A stretch of 64,000 nt of DNA, taken from contig CACZWL010000016.1 of the NCBI GenBank assembly GCA_902784865.1, positions 36,614 through 100,613 of the forward strand. The letters run 5' to 3'. The notes under the pieces were generated by a model. It was not told where the DNA came from. It worked only from the letters and a program-made list of their open reading frames with translations, and ran no database searches. The stretch is from an uncultured Bacteroidota bacterium. Its GTDB lineage: Bacteria; Bacteroidota; Bacteroidia; Bacteroidales; P3. Shown here piece after piece: positions 40,951 to 50,800 of this stretch (positions are counted from its first letter, which is position 1; each line of letters begins with the position of its first letter). The position numbers were made by a program, and so were the translations under genes.

Positions 40951-42003
40951 CTATTGCATTAGGTCGCGGTTGGCGGCATAGTCCCGCCAACGGCCGATGC
41001 AGCGCTCCATGTCCTCGGGCATAGGGCTTTCGAAGTGCATGTGCTCGCGGGTGGCTGGGTGTTCGAAGCCCAGCACGCGGGCGTGCAGCGCCTGGCGAGG
41101 CAGCGTCTCGAAGCAGTTCATGACGAACTGCTTGTACTTAGAGAAGGTGGTCCCTTTCAGGATAGCGTCGCCGCCGTAGGCCGCGTCGTTGAAGAGCGGA
41201 TGCCCTATGTGGCGCATGTGGGCGCGTATCTGGTGCGTGCGGCCCGTCTCGAGCACACACTCCACCAGGGTCACGTAGCCGAAGCGTTCGACCACGGTCC
41301 AGTGCGTCACCGCATGCTTTCCGCGCTGCTCCTCCTCGGGCACGCCCTCCACGTAGGGATAGACGCACATCACGCGGCGGTCCTGCGGCGAACGGCCCAG
41401 GTTGCCCACTATCGTCCCTGTGTCCTCGGCGAAGTCGCCCCACACCAGGGCGTTGTACTTGCGCTCTATCGTGTGCTCGAAAAACTGCTTGGCGAGCACG
41501 GCCTGGGCCTCCTCGTTCTTGGCCACCAGCAGCAGGCCCGACGTGTCCTTGTCGATGCGGTGCACCAGGAAGGGCTTGGCCTGGTCGCCGCCGCGCGTCG
41601 GCTTGTCCTGCAGGTAGTAGAGCAGGCCGTTCAGGAGGGTTCCCGTGTAGTTGCCCACGCCGGGGTGTACCACCAGGCCGGGGTGCTTGTCCACAATCAG
41701 CACGTCCTCGTCCTCGTAGGCTATCTTGAAGTCGACGGGTTCGGGCAGCAGCTCGAAGTTGTGCGGAGGCTCCGGCAGCAGTATGCTGATGTCGTCCTTG
41801 GGCTTCACCTTGTAGTTGGCCTTCACCGGCTGGCCGTTCACCAGCACACAGCCTGCCTTGGTGGCCGCCTGCACCTTCGTGCGCGACACCCCCTCGAGGC
41901 GCATCTGCAGATACTTGTCTATGCGGAGCATATCCTGCCCGCGGTCCACCGCTATGCGGTAGTGCTCATACATCTCCTGTACCTCTTCCAGTTCCTCTGC
42001 CAT
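40951..42003 (-). CDS. rluD: RluA-family 23S rRNA pseudouridine synthase
   Basis: A 350-residue protein with an N-terminal S4 RNA-binding domain (about residues 25-80, 'RIDKYLQMRLEGVSRTKVQ') and a catalytic domain with 'HRIDKDTSGLLL' (catalytic Asp151), 'RKYNALVWGD' and 'ETGRTHQIRAHMRHIGHPL'. This is the RluD-type signature; it makes pseudouridine in 23S rRNA. It ends the miaB-PASTA-T9SS-protein minus-strand run. It starts 3 bases after the upstream gene's stop. Confidence 0.94.
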   Translation of the reverse strand: MAEELEEVQEMYEHYRIAVDRGQDMLRIDKYLQMRLEGVSRTKVQAATKAGCVLVNGQPVKANYKVKPKDDISILLPEPPHNFELLPEPVDFKIAYEDEDVLIVDKHPGLVVHPGVGNYTGTLLNGLLYYLQDKPTRGGDQAKPFLVHRIDKDTSGLLLVAKNEEAQAVLAKQFFEHTIERKYNALVWGDFAEDTGTIVGNLGRSPQDRRVMCVYPYVEGVPEEEQRGKHAVTHWTVVERFGYVTLVECVLETGRTHQIRAHMRHIGHPLFNDAAYGGDAILKGTTFSKYKQFVMNCFETLPRQALHARVLGFEHPATREHMHFESPMPEDMERCIGRWRDYAANRDLMQ

Positions 42004-42006
42004 AGC

Positions 42007-43872
42007 CTAATGCTTGATGATGATTTTGTGAATTGAGGGAGCCTGACGGCCATTGCCCGCCACGCGCAGCAGGTAGAGCCCTGCCGGCAGGTCGGCGGTG
42101 TTGACGGTCTGCTGTCCGCGCACCGAGCGCACGCGTCGGCCCAGGGCGTCGATCAGCTCCACCGCCACCTCGGCCCCGACGCCCTGCACATGCAGCACAT
42201 CGCTGGCCGGATTGGGGTAGACCCGCACCTGCGGCGCCTCGGCCTCGCCGACGCCCACCGTGGCGGCTGCGCCGAAGCAGGGCCTCAGCATCAGCGAACC
42301 GCTCAGTATGCTCTGCTGCCAGGTCGTCCCGGTGAGGTAGTATATGCGGTCGGCCGTATTGCGACTGCGGTCGAATCCAAGGTTCACGTAGTAGTTGTTC
42401 TCCTGCTCGAAGCCTACGAAGATGCTGCCGTCGACGGTCAACGGCTCTTCGAGGAGGTAGCGGTGGTAGCAGTCCAGCCCGTCGAACTCGGCGTAGCGGC
42501 GCTCGCTGTCGCTGTAGAGCACCGTTCCGGGGCGCCCCTCTTCGTTCTGCCACACCGTCAGGCGCAGCGGCACATGCTCGTTCTCGCCGCCGACGGTGCG
42601 GTTGAAATACATATCCACCGCCGTCAGCGTGTCCTCCACATTGAGGTCGAAACGGTAGGCCAGGTAGACGTGGCTGGCCGTCGAGGTGAGACCGTAGCCG
42701 TTCTCGGCCGTGCCGTCGTCGTAGGCATAGTAGTCGGCAAACACCTGACGGAAGCGCACCGTGTCGTTCTGCGGCCGCTGGTCGGCGGCGCTGCCCTCCT
42801 TGACCACATGCTCGATGATGTACTCGCGCTTTGCGCTGCCCTCGGGGAAGGCATACCCCACCGCGGGCCGTGCATGGGCCTCGGCCGTCTGATAGACGCC
42901 TCCGGGCAGGAAAGCGGGGGCGTTCTCGTAGCCGCCGTCGTAGCTGTGCAGCGTGCTGCCTGCGGCGTCTTTCACCTTGTAGCTGTAGTGCGAAGCCAGG
43001 TTCGACGAGTAGAGGTTGCCGATAGTCATGTCGACAGCCTGAGCCATGTCGCTCGAGCGGTACTGCCGTGCCGGCATGGCGTTGTAGGCTGCCAGCATCG
43101 ACGGCGCAGGGCTCACGAAGGCCACGTCGCGGAACTCCGGCACCACGTCCGTTGTGCGGTCGCGGTCAAGGTATATATAGTCCAGGTGCCACATATCGCA
43201 ATTGCCGCTCAGGCCCGGCTTGGTGGCGGGTTCGAGGCTGCAGTGGTTGCGGAAGCGGAAGCGGAAAGTGCTGTCGAAATAGGCGGCGTCCGTGAGGCCC
43301 ACGGCCACATATTGCCACGCCGTGCCCGTGCGTGCCAGCAGGGTGTCCACGCAGGTGCCGCCATGGCTCCACACCGTGACCCAGACGCTGTCGGCGGCAT
43401 TGTAGAAATCGAGGTATAAAGAGTCCTGTGCATCAGGCATCTCGCCCGTGCGCTCCCACTGGTTGCCGTGGCCTCCGCCCGGCAGGTAGTAGAAACTCAG
43501 CACCACCGAGTCTGCCGCGTTCACGCGGTCGAGCCTGATGCATGCCGACTCGAGGGTGTCGGCCGGGAAGGGCGAATCCGAGGCTGCGGCATAGAGGTTG
43601 CCGTTGGCGTCGATGGCATCCAGCGTCACCACCCCGATGGTGGGGGGCTGCAGCCGTGTGCCGTTGCTCGTCGTGGCACCGCCGCGCTGCCAAACATTCG
43701 TGGGGCGGCCTGCAAAGTCGTCGAAGACAGGCAGCTCCAAGGCCGACGCACTCTTGGCGCGCGGCATCTTGCGAGGCCCGCCTTGCAGCGGCAGCAGCAC
43801 CTCTTGTGCCAGCACCGTCGCCGACAGGGCCAGCGCCAACAGCATCGCTATGCTCTTCCTTACCATGACCAT
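42007..43872 (-). CDS. T9SS-exported protein with type A C-terminal sorting domain
   Basis: This 621-residue protein has a signal peptide (MVRKSIAMLLALALSATVLA, from Met at 43866 or 43872). The mature region is beta-rich with an MAM/ConA-like adhesin section ('DFYNAADSVWVTVWSHGGTCVDTLL', 'FRFRNHCSLEP...GNCDMWHLDYIYLDRDR'). The last 80 residues are a T9SS type A sorting domain: 'VRVYPNPASDVLHVQGVGAEV' then 'ELIDALGRRV...LPAGLYLLRVAGNG...KIIIKH'. It should be exported by the T9SS encoded 2 kb away and anchored to the cell surface. It overlaps the PASTA gene stop by about 13 bases and precedes rluD by 3. Confidence 0.9.
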   Translation of the reverse strand: MVMVRKSIAMLLALALSATVLAQEVLLPLQGGPRKMPRAKSASALELPVFDDFAGRPTNVWQRGGATTSNGTRLQPPTIGVVTLDAIDANGNLYAAASDSPFPADTLESACIRLDRVNAADSVVLSFYYLPGGGHGNQWERTGEMPDAQDSLYLDFYNAADSVWVTVWSHGGTCVDTLLARTGTAWQYVAVGLTDAAYFDSTFRFRFRNHCSLEPATKPGLSGNCDMWHLDYIYLDRDRTTDVVPEFRDVAFVSPAPSMLAAYNAMPARQYRSSDMAQAVDMTIGNLYSSNLASHYSYKVKDAAGSTLHSYDGGYENAPAFLPGGVYQTAEAHARPAVGYAFPEGSAKREYIIEHVVKEGSAADQRPQNDTVRFRQVFADYYAYDDGTAENGYGLTSTASHVYLAYRFDLNVEDTLTAVDMYFNRTVGGENEHVPLRLTVWQNEEGRPGTVLYSDSERRYAEFDGLDCYHRYLLEEPLTVDGSIFVGFEQENNYYVNLGFDRSRNTADRIYYLTGTTWQQSILSGSLMLRPCFGAAATVGVGEAEAPQVRVYPNPASDVLHVQGVGAEVAVELIDALGRRVRSVRGQQTVNTADLPAGLYLLRVAGNGRQAPSIHKIIIKH

Positions 43873-44744
43873 CCGTCGTTCTCTTCTATCTGTTCAGGCG
43901 TGGGTCGCCCGTCTTCTATGTCGTTGAGGTTGACTATCTTGCTCGAGTCGACCTTGAAGTCGCTCACCATTCGCGAGATTTCCTCGGCATCGGCGTCGGT
44001 GTACCACAGTTCCACCTCGGTGCCGTAGGGATATTTGGACACGCCCGTATAGTCGGGTTCCTGGCGGTAGACCACCGCCGTGCTCTTGTTCTTCACGCCG
44101 CCGAAGTGCTCCTTGCCCACGTTGAGCGACACCGACAGTATGTCGCGCCGCGCCTTGTCGGCCGTCTTGCCGATGACGAAAGGCACCACATTGGCGCCTG
44201 TGCCGTCGCCGAGGCCCACCACCAGGTCGACCACCGTGCCGCGCTCTATCTGCTGGCCGGCATACAGAGACTTGCCGCGGCTCGTCTGGTCCACGACGCT
44301 GTTCTTATATGGGTCCTCGACAAACTTCAGCCTGCCCACGACGAGGCCCGTGCTGTAGAGCTCCGACACCGCCTGGCGTACCGACAGGCCTGCCAGCTCG
44401 GGCAGCACGGCGGCTTCGGCATTGTAGGCCGTGATGCTCACGTACACCTTGCGACCTTTCTTCACCATCGAGCCGCCTTTGGGGTCCTGCGTCAGGATGA
44501 GGCCTCCTTCGGTACCAGGACGGTAGACCGAGTCGAGCACCACATAGTGGTAGTCGTTGCTGTTGTCGGCCAGCGCCTCGCTGATGTTCTTGCCCACCAT
44601 GTCGGGCAGCTCGTACTCGTCGCCCTGGCGGGCATAGACGCGCACAAAGATGAAGGCTAATATCAACACCACCGCCGACACGCCAAGCATCAGCAGCACG
44701 TGCAGCATCCACGGATGTTTCTTTATGAAGTTCTCTTTTGTCAT
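43860..44744 (-). CDS. PASTA-domain membrane protein
   Basis: The Met at 44744 is chosen; the frame extends upstream only as a shadow of miaB. The 294-residue product has a short cytoplasmic start, one membrane segment (about residues 14-36, 'MLHVLLMLGVSAVVLILAFIF') and three PASTA repeats ('DEYELPDMVGKNISEAL', 'EAAVLPELAGLSVRQAVSEL', 'VVPFVIGKTADKARRDI'). PASTA domains bind peptidoglycan-related ligands. There is no kinase domain, as is usual for this Bacteroidota family next to rluD. It overlaps the T9SS-protein gene start. Confidence 0.92.
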   Translation of the reverse strand: MTKENFIKKHPWMLHVLLMLGVSAVVLILAFIFVRVYARQGDEYELPDMVGKNISEALADNSNDYHYVVLDSVYRPGTEGGLILTQDPKGGSMVKKGRKVYVSITAYNAEAAVLPELAGLSVRQAVSELYSTGLVVGRLKFVEDPYKNSVVDQTSRGKSLYAGQQIERGTVVDLVVGLGDGTGANVVPFVIGKTADKARRDILSVSLNVGKEHFGGVKNKSTAVVYRQEPDYTGVSKYPYGTEVELWYTDADAEEISRMVSDFKVDSSKIVNLNDIEDGRPTPEQIEENDGWSW

Positions 44745-44782
44745 AACTTTCTCTGTTTTCGTTCCGTGCGGGGAGGCTGCGC

Positions 44783-46096
44783 TCAGTCGCCGAGCAGTTC
44801 TCCCAGCAGCGTGGCAGCCGTGCAGTCGTTCACCCGCACCCGGCGGTAGGTGCCTGCCACGGCGTCGCCGCGGTCGAAGACGATCACCTTGTTCTGGCTG
44901 TTGCGGCCGAAGAGGCGCTCCTTGCTGCGATGGCTCTCGCCCTCGACCAGTACCTCGTATTCCTTGCCCACCTCCAGGCGGTTGTTCTCCAGGGCTATCT
45001 GCCCCTGCAGGGCTATGATCTCGTTCAGGCGGCGCGTCTTCTCGGCATCGGGCACGTCGTCGGCCAGGTGCTTGGCGGCATAGGTGCCTTCGCGCAGCGA
45101 GTATTTGAACATGTAGGCGTAGTCGTACCTCACCTTGCGGAAGAGTTCGAGGGTGGCCTGGTGGTCCTCCTCGGTCTCGGTCGAGAAGCCGGCTATCACA
45201 TCGGTGGTAATCGAGCAGTCGGGCAGGTAGCGGCGTATGGCGTCGATGCGGTCCAGGTACCACTCCACCGTGTATTTTCTGTTCATCAGTTTCAGCATGC
45301 GGTCGCTACCGCTCTGCACGGGCAAGTGTATGCAGCGGCAGATGTTGCCGTGCGACGCCATGACCTGCAGCAGGCTGTCGCTGAGGTCCTTGGGGTGCGA
45401 TGTAGCGAAGCGCACCCGCAGCTGCGGGTCGATTTCGGCCACCATGGCCATCAGCTCGGCAAAACCGGTGTCGCCGTCGCGGTAGGAGTTGACGTTCTGT
45501 CCGAGCAGCGTCACCTCGCGGTAGCCGCGCTCGAAGAGGCTGCGGGCCTCGCCCACGATGGTCTGCGGGTCGCGGCTGCGTTCGCGCCCACGGGTGTAGG
45601 GCACCACGCAGTAGGCGCAATAGTTCTGGCATCCGCGCATGATGCTGATATAGGCCGATATGCCGTTGCTGGCGAGCCGCACGGGCTCGATGTCGGCATA
45701 GGTCTCGGTGGTGCTGAGCTCCACCTCGGCGGCCTTCTGTCCGGCGCGCACCTGCGCCAGCAATTCGGGCAGGCGGCGGTAGGCGTCGGGGCCGCAGACG
45801 AAGGAGACGTTCTCCTCCTCTTCCATCAGGCGGCTCTGCAAGCGCTCGGCCATGCATCCCAGGATGCCTATGCGCAGCTCCTGACGGCGGTTCTGCGTGG
45901 CACGCAGTTCGCGCACGCGGTGACGCACACGCTGCTCGGCATTGTCGCGGATGGCGCAGGTGTTGATGAGCACAAAGCCGGCCTCCTCCAACGTCGACGC
46001 CAGGCCGTAGCCCGCGCCCGTCAGTATCGACCCCACCACCTCGCTGTCCGCGAAGTTCATCTGGCAACCGTAGGTCTCCAAAAACACTTTCTCCAT
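44783..46096 (-). CDS. miaB: tRNA-2-methylthio-N6-dimethylallyladenosine synthase
   Basis: A 437-residue MiaB: an N-terminal UPF0004 domain with three cluster Cys residues (11, 47, 81; 'TYGCQMN', 'NTCAIRD', 'ILGCMAE'), a radical SAM motif 'RGCQNYCAYC' (Cys156, 160, 163), and a TRAM domain at the end ('EYEVLVEGESHRSKERLFGRN'). It adds a methylthio group at A37 of certain tRNAs, using two 4Fe-4S clusters. It lies 19 bases after the upstream small lipoprotein gene. Confidence 0.97.
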   Translation of the reverse strand: MEKVFLETYGCQMNFADSEVVGSILTGAGYGLASTLEEAGFVLINTCAIRDNAEQRVRHRVRELRATQNRRQELRIGILGCMAERLQSRLMEEEENVSFVCGPDAYRRLPELLAQVRAGQKAAEVELSTTETYADIEPVRLASNGISAYISIMRGCQNYCAYCVVPYTRGRERSRDPQTIVGEARSLFERGYREVTLLGQNVNSYRDGDTGFAELMAMVAEIDPQLRVRFATSHPKDLSDSLLQVMASHGNICRCIHLPVQSGSDRMLKLMNRKYTVEWYLDRIDAIRRYLPDCSITTDVIAGFSTETEEDHQATLELFRKVRYDYAYMFKYSLREGTYAAKHLADDVPDAEKTRRLNEIIALQGQIALENNRLEVGKEYEVLVEGESHRSKERLFGRNSQNKVIVFDRGDAVAGTYRRVRVNDCTAATLLGELLGD

Positions 46097-46115
46097 TCGC
46101 TCAACCTATTGGCTA

Positions 46116-46592
46116 CTAGAACAATTCATCGTCCATGCGATACTCGAGGCTGTCGCGTACGAGCGTTGCCGACACGTCCCACGAATGGCCTACGACGCCC
46201 GAGCCGCTCCACTGGCTGCCGTTGACGCCGTTGACGTAGCCGTAGGCGCCCTCGATGGTCAGCGACGTGTCGGTGACATCGAGCACCGTGAACTGCAGCT
46301 TATAGACGCGGTCGTTGTCCTCGCGCAGCGCTGTGAACTGGTAGCCGTCGCACTGCCAGCGCATGGGGACGACGCTGTCGACCGTCACCACCGGCGACGG
46401 CAGACCCAGCACGTTCATCGTGCGGCCGCTCCACAGCTTGCCGCTGTCGACGGGAAAGTACCACTTGCCGTAGATCTGATGCAGCGGGAACGAGGCCTGA
46501 GGCACTTCCTCCTCGTCGTCGCGCTCGCACGATACCGTCGGCAACGCCAGCATCACGGCTGCCATCAGCCACACTAATCTCATTGTTTTCAT
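46116..46592 (-). CDS. Small lipoprotein, lipocalin-like (unrecognised)
   Basis: The 158-residue product has a signal peptide and lipobox 'LPTVSC' (Cys22), followed by an acidic stretch (ERDDEEEVP). The remainder alternates strands ('IYGKWYFPVDSGKLWSG', 'GYQFTALREDNDRVYKLQFTVLDV') in the manner of lipocalin-like Bacteroidales lipoproteins ('HQIYGKW' being a common opening). No named family is claimed. It heads the minus-strand operon with miaB and has a promoter at 46628. Confidence 0.8.
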   Translation of the reverse strand: MKTMRLVWLMAAVMLALPTVSCERDDEEEVPQASFPLHQIYGKWYFPVDSGKLWSGRTMNVLGLPSPVVTVDSVVPMRWQCDGYQFTALREDNDRVYKLQFTVLDVTDTSLTIEGAYGYVNGVNGSQWSGSGVVGHSWDVSATLVRDSLEYRMDDELF

Positions 46593-46627
46593 ATCTTTGC
46601 GTTTTTATATTCTCACTAAATAAAATG

Positions 46628-46635
46628 CAAAGATA
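46628..46635 (-). promoter_or_regulatory. Promoter -7 element for the lipoprotein-miaB operon
   Basis: The minus strand reads TATCTTTG, an exact match, 36 bases before the ATG at 46592. It is divergent to the rlmB promoter at 46690. Confidence 0.65.
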
Positions 46636-46689
46636 CGACTTTTTTTTCATCCGCAACCATTTTTTTCTCTCCCACTCAATATTTTTTCG

Positions 46690-46697
46690 TAATTTTG
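46690..46697 (+). promoter_or_regulatory. Promoter -7 element for rlmB
   Basis: TAATTTTG followed by CACC fits the TAnnTTTG consensus, 25 bases before the ATG at 46722. A T-rich tract lies about 20 bases upstream. Confidence 0.6.
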
Positions 46698-46721
46698 CAC
46701 CCCGCAAACAACCCCGACAGC

Positions 46722-47456
46722 ATGGAAAAACAACAACTTGTCTATGGGCTCAGGCCTGTTATTGAGGCCATTGAGAGCGGCCGTCAAATCGACCGCATAC
46801 TGATGCAAAACGGCCTCGGCGGCCCCCTGGCCGGCGACCTCAAGGGCAAAATACGCGACCACGGGATACCCTTCCAGTATGTCCCCGTCGAGAAGCTCAA
46901 CCGCCTCGCCCCGGGCAACCACCAGGGCGCCGTAGCCCTTATCAGCTCCATCGCCTACCAGGACTTCACCACGCTCGTAGAAAACCTTATGCAACAGGAG
47001 GTTAACCCGCTGCTGCTGATGCTCGACCACATCACCGACGTGCGCAACATGGGCGCCATAGCCCGCACGGCTGAATGCGCTGGCTTCCATGCCATTATAA
47101 TCCCCGACCGCGGCAGCGCCGCCCTCAACACCGATGCCGTCAAGACCTCCTCCGGCGCACTGCTCAGAATACCTGTCTGCCGCGAGGCCAATTTCAAGAC
47201 CACGCTCAACCTTGCCAAACAGTATGGCATACAGATAGTTGCGGCCACCGAGAAGGGGGCCGTGCACTACCGCCAGGTCGACTTCCGCCAGCCCACGCTG
47301 CTCATCCTCGGAAACGAGGAGCACGGCATCAGCAACGAGCTGCTGAAAATGAGCGATTTGCGGGCAAAACTGCCCATCCTCGGACAGGTGCAGTCGCTCA
47401 ACGTCGGCGTCGCCGCCGGCATCTTCATGTACGAGGCCCTCGAACAGCGCCTCTGA
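46722..47456 (+). CDS. rlmB: 23S rRNA (guanosine-2'-O-)-methyltransferase, SpoU/TrmH family (RlmB-like)
   Basis: The ATG at 46722 gives the family start ('QQLVYGLRPVIEAIESG'); the earlier in-frame ATG at 46695 overlaps the promoter. This 244-residue protein has the N-terminal RNA-binding domain ('GNHQGAVALI') and the knotted SPOUT domain with 'LLMLDHITDVRNMGAIARTAE', 'LLILGNEEHGIS' and 'LPILGQVQSLNVGVAAGI'. It methylates a conserved guanosine in 23S rRNA. Confidence 0.94.
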   Translation: MEKQQLVYGLRPVIEAIESGRQIDRILMQNGLGGPLAGDLKGKIRDHGIPFQYVPVEKLNRLAPGNHQGAVALISSIAYQDFTTLVENLMQQEVNPLLLMLDHITDVRNMGAIARTAECAGFHAIIIPDRGSAALNTDAVKTSSGALLRIPVCREANFKTTLNLAKQYGIQIVAATEKGAVHYRQVDFRQPTLLILGNEEHGISNELLKMSDLRAKLPILGQVQSLNVGVAAGIFMYEALEQRL

Positions 47457-47540
47457 CCCCCCGTCGGACACCCCTCAGGCACCCCTCTCGCCACCCCTCC
47501 GCCCCACCCTTGGGTCCGGACAGTCTGCCCTTTAGCCCTG

Positions 47541-47605
47541 CCATGCACCTACCATATACCTACCAAGGCAGAACCAAGGCAGAACCAAGTACCCCTTACA
47601 CACTA
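47541..47605 (-). repeat. Dispersed intergenic TTCTGCC repeat, copy E
   Basis: On the minus strand: GGGGTACTTGGTTCTGCCTT, GGTTCTGCCTTGGTAGGTAT and ATGGTAGGTGCATGGCAGGG. The TTCTGCC word is doubled with GGTTCTGCCTT rather than TTCTTCTGCC. It fills part of the 400-bp spacer 47457-47856, which has no gene. Confidence 0.8.
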
Positions 47606-47732
47606 GAAATCAAGTACTTGCAAAGCCGCGATTTTCGGCCAGAGACCCGAAAAATCGCAAAAACAGCAACTCGCTGAAAATCAATACTTAATATCCGATT
47701 TGGAAAAGATTAACATTTTTTTTCAAAACGGC

Positions 47733-47800
47733 TTGCTTCTATTTCAAAAAAACTTCGTAAATTTGCCTTTGGTTTACACCCCCCAAAAAGGGGGCGTTAT
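47733..47800 (+). promoter_or_regulatory. Promoter and leader hairpin of the giant surface-protein gene
   Basis: TAAATTTG at 47758-47765 matches TAnnTTTG, with TTG at 47733-47735 22 bases before. In the leader, CCCCCC (47779-47784) can pair with GGGGG (47790-47794) around AAAAA. The ATG follows at 47857 after an A-rich stretch. Confidence 0.6.
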
Positions 47801-47856
47801 GCCATGAAACCGACAACGTAACATACTGATATAGAAAATATAAAAAGTTCAAAAAT

Positions 47857-50800
47857 ATGAAACTCCGAAAACTTATCCCGAGTGTCATTTTCCTTTTTGG
47901 CGCCATGGTTTCGCACGCGCAAATCAACGAGGCCTACTATCAGGGCTTCGAGGCCGGCGAATCGGCAGGCTACAACCTCTCCGCCAGCACGGCAGGCGAG
48001 ACCACTACCGACGTCTACCGCAGCGGCAGCCAGAGCTTCAAGCTGATGCAGTCGTCCGCCAGCAACGTCTACCTCATGCTGGACACCCTCGACTTCACGG
48101 GCGACCCGACGCTGCAATACATCGCGCTGCGCTTCGACCACATCTGCAACGCCCGCCACAACTCCGCCGCCGACAACGGCGTGGCCATGGTGCAGTACCG
48201 TCTGGCCAGCCAGACCGACAACGACTGGGTGACCCTCACCGGCGTCAACTACAACGGCGACGAGAGCTTCAGCACCCAGTTCCCCTTCATCGGAGGCTTC
48301 AACCTCGAGTCCTACAACGAATGGGCTCTCGGCGTCACCGACAACACCGCCTGGAAAAGCGAGCGTTTCGACATCAACAACGCCCTCGGCGCCTCGGTCC
48401 CGACGGCCCAGCGCAAGCTCCTCATACGCTTCTTCCTCAAACGCAAGACCCACAACCAGGCCGCCGGCAACTGGTGGTTCGACAACATCAAGGTCTCCGC
48501 CAGCTCGAGCCTCATGGTCCGGCCCAAGCTCACCATGCTCGACTACCCCGACGGCGGCAACCACCCCAGCAGCCGCGGCGCCCACATAGTCTTCGAGGCC
48601 AACACCACGCTCCTTGAAGGCATCTCTACCGACTCCACCTACATCACCTACCGCATCGCCGACCGCCCCGGCACCCACCGCTCCTACATGACCCTCGTCC
48701 CCGGCACCACCAACCGCTACGAAGGCTACATCCCCTTCGAGGGCTACGACACCCTCATGCACTTCTACTGCACCGCCCGCGACGCCACCTCCAACGCCAA
48801 CGCCGTCACCTTCCCCGCGGCCGAGAACGCATGGGTCTCCTACCGCTGCGTACGCGGCACCGAAACGGCCGCCAACCCGACCCTGCCGCAATTCAACACC
48901 AACACGGGTACCACCGAGCTGCCCTTCCCCCGCCAGGGAGCCCACCGCAGCGAATGGATCTTCGACTCGGCACTCCTCGCCAACGCCGGCTACGGCCCCG
49001 GCACCATCACGGGCTTCACCTACACCATCGGCGCCAACCTCAACTCCACCTACTCAAAGACCCGCTACCAAATCCGCATGATGAACGCCCCGACAAACTA
49101 CTCTGTCGACACCGTCACCACCCACACCATCCCCTTCATCACCTACGACTCCTACATGAAAACCGTCTACGACGGCCCCCTCTCCATACCCCCAGCCAAC
49201 AGCGGCACCCGCAACACCCTCCAGCTGCAAGACTCCTTCCACTATGCAGGTAAAGACATCGTCATGCAGGTCATCACCTCCGGCAGCGACAACAGCAGCG
49301 GCATCAACGTACGCACCATCCCCGTCACCGGACCCAAAGCCACCATCTACTACACCCTCGACGGCGCCGGCGAGAACCCCTTCGTCAACAACTTCTACTA
49401 CGCCTACCTCGCCCTCAACCGCCGCCCGGCCTTCGTATTCACCCAGCACGCCAACCTGCCCCTGCTACACGACCTCGGCATCAGCGAGCTGGTCGACCCC
49501 AGCTACACCACCGCCATGGTCCAGCGCCCGGGCAGCCTCACCGTGAAACTCAAAAACTACGGCGTCTACAACATCAACGCCGTCCGCATCAGCTACTCCA
49601 TCGACGACAACATCAACGGCTACTACGACTGGCAGGGCGACCTCGCCGCCGACCAGGAAGAGACCGTCGTCATAGCCAACAACAACATCAACCTCCCCGC
49701 AGGCTACCACACCCTGCGCGTATGGGTTGAAGACACCCTCACCGCCAGCAACGCCCAATACCGCGACCACGAACCCCTCAACGACACAGCCTTCTCGCAA
49801 TTCATCGTCTGCGAAGGCCCCCTCAGCGGCGTTCGTCACATCGGCGGCCCCACTCCCGACTACAACGACATCGAGGAGTTCCTCTTCTCCCTCAGCCGTT
49901 GCGGCGTTGACGACAGCCTCGTCGTCAAACTCGCCCCGGGATACTACCCCTCCTTCACCATGCCCACGGTCAACGGCCTCTCCGCTGCCAACTACATCGT
50001 CTTCGAACCCCTCACCGACAACGTCACGCTGTACTCCGACAACACCATGTCGGCCGCCGCGATTGCCAACCTCGAGCAGGTACACCACGTCCGCTTCCGC
50101 AAGATTAACTTCGTGCGCCGCAGCGGCGCCCTCACCGATATGGTCACCCTCGGGTTCACCAGTATCAACTGCCGCTTCGAGAACTGCACCTTCACCGACA
50201 GCCTCGCCAACCCTGCGGCGGCGCTCCGCATCTCGTCACTCATCAACACAGGCTATACCGACAGCCTCGTCATCGACCGCTGCACCTTCACCGGTGGCCG
50301 CATAGGTATCGACATCAAGGGTCAGGCTGCCGACATACTCTCCAGGGGCAACTCGGTCACCCGCTGCACCTTCTACGACCAGTACGAGAACGCCATCAGC
50401 GTGCAGAACCAGACAGGCATCGTCATCGACAGCAACGACATATACGACGTGCTGCTCAGTTCCTCCTATGCACTGATGATTTTCGAGTGCCGCGGCAATA
50501 CTGTCATCACCCGCAACAAGGTGTACACATCGCACAGTGCCGGCGGCATCGGCGTGAGCAACACGGTGGGTACACAGAACAACCACATTCTGGTGGCCAA
50601 CAACATGGTGGTGTGCAACGATGACGGCATTGCCGCCAGCATGCGCCCGCCATTCAACATCATCCAGGCCACCTGGACCGACGTTGTCTACAACACCATC
50701 AAGATGACGGCTCCCAACCGCACCAACGCCGCTGCCGCCACCTTCGGCGGTGGCAACAACTTGGAGAACTGCCGCTTTGTGAACAATATAATGGTGACGC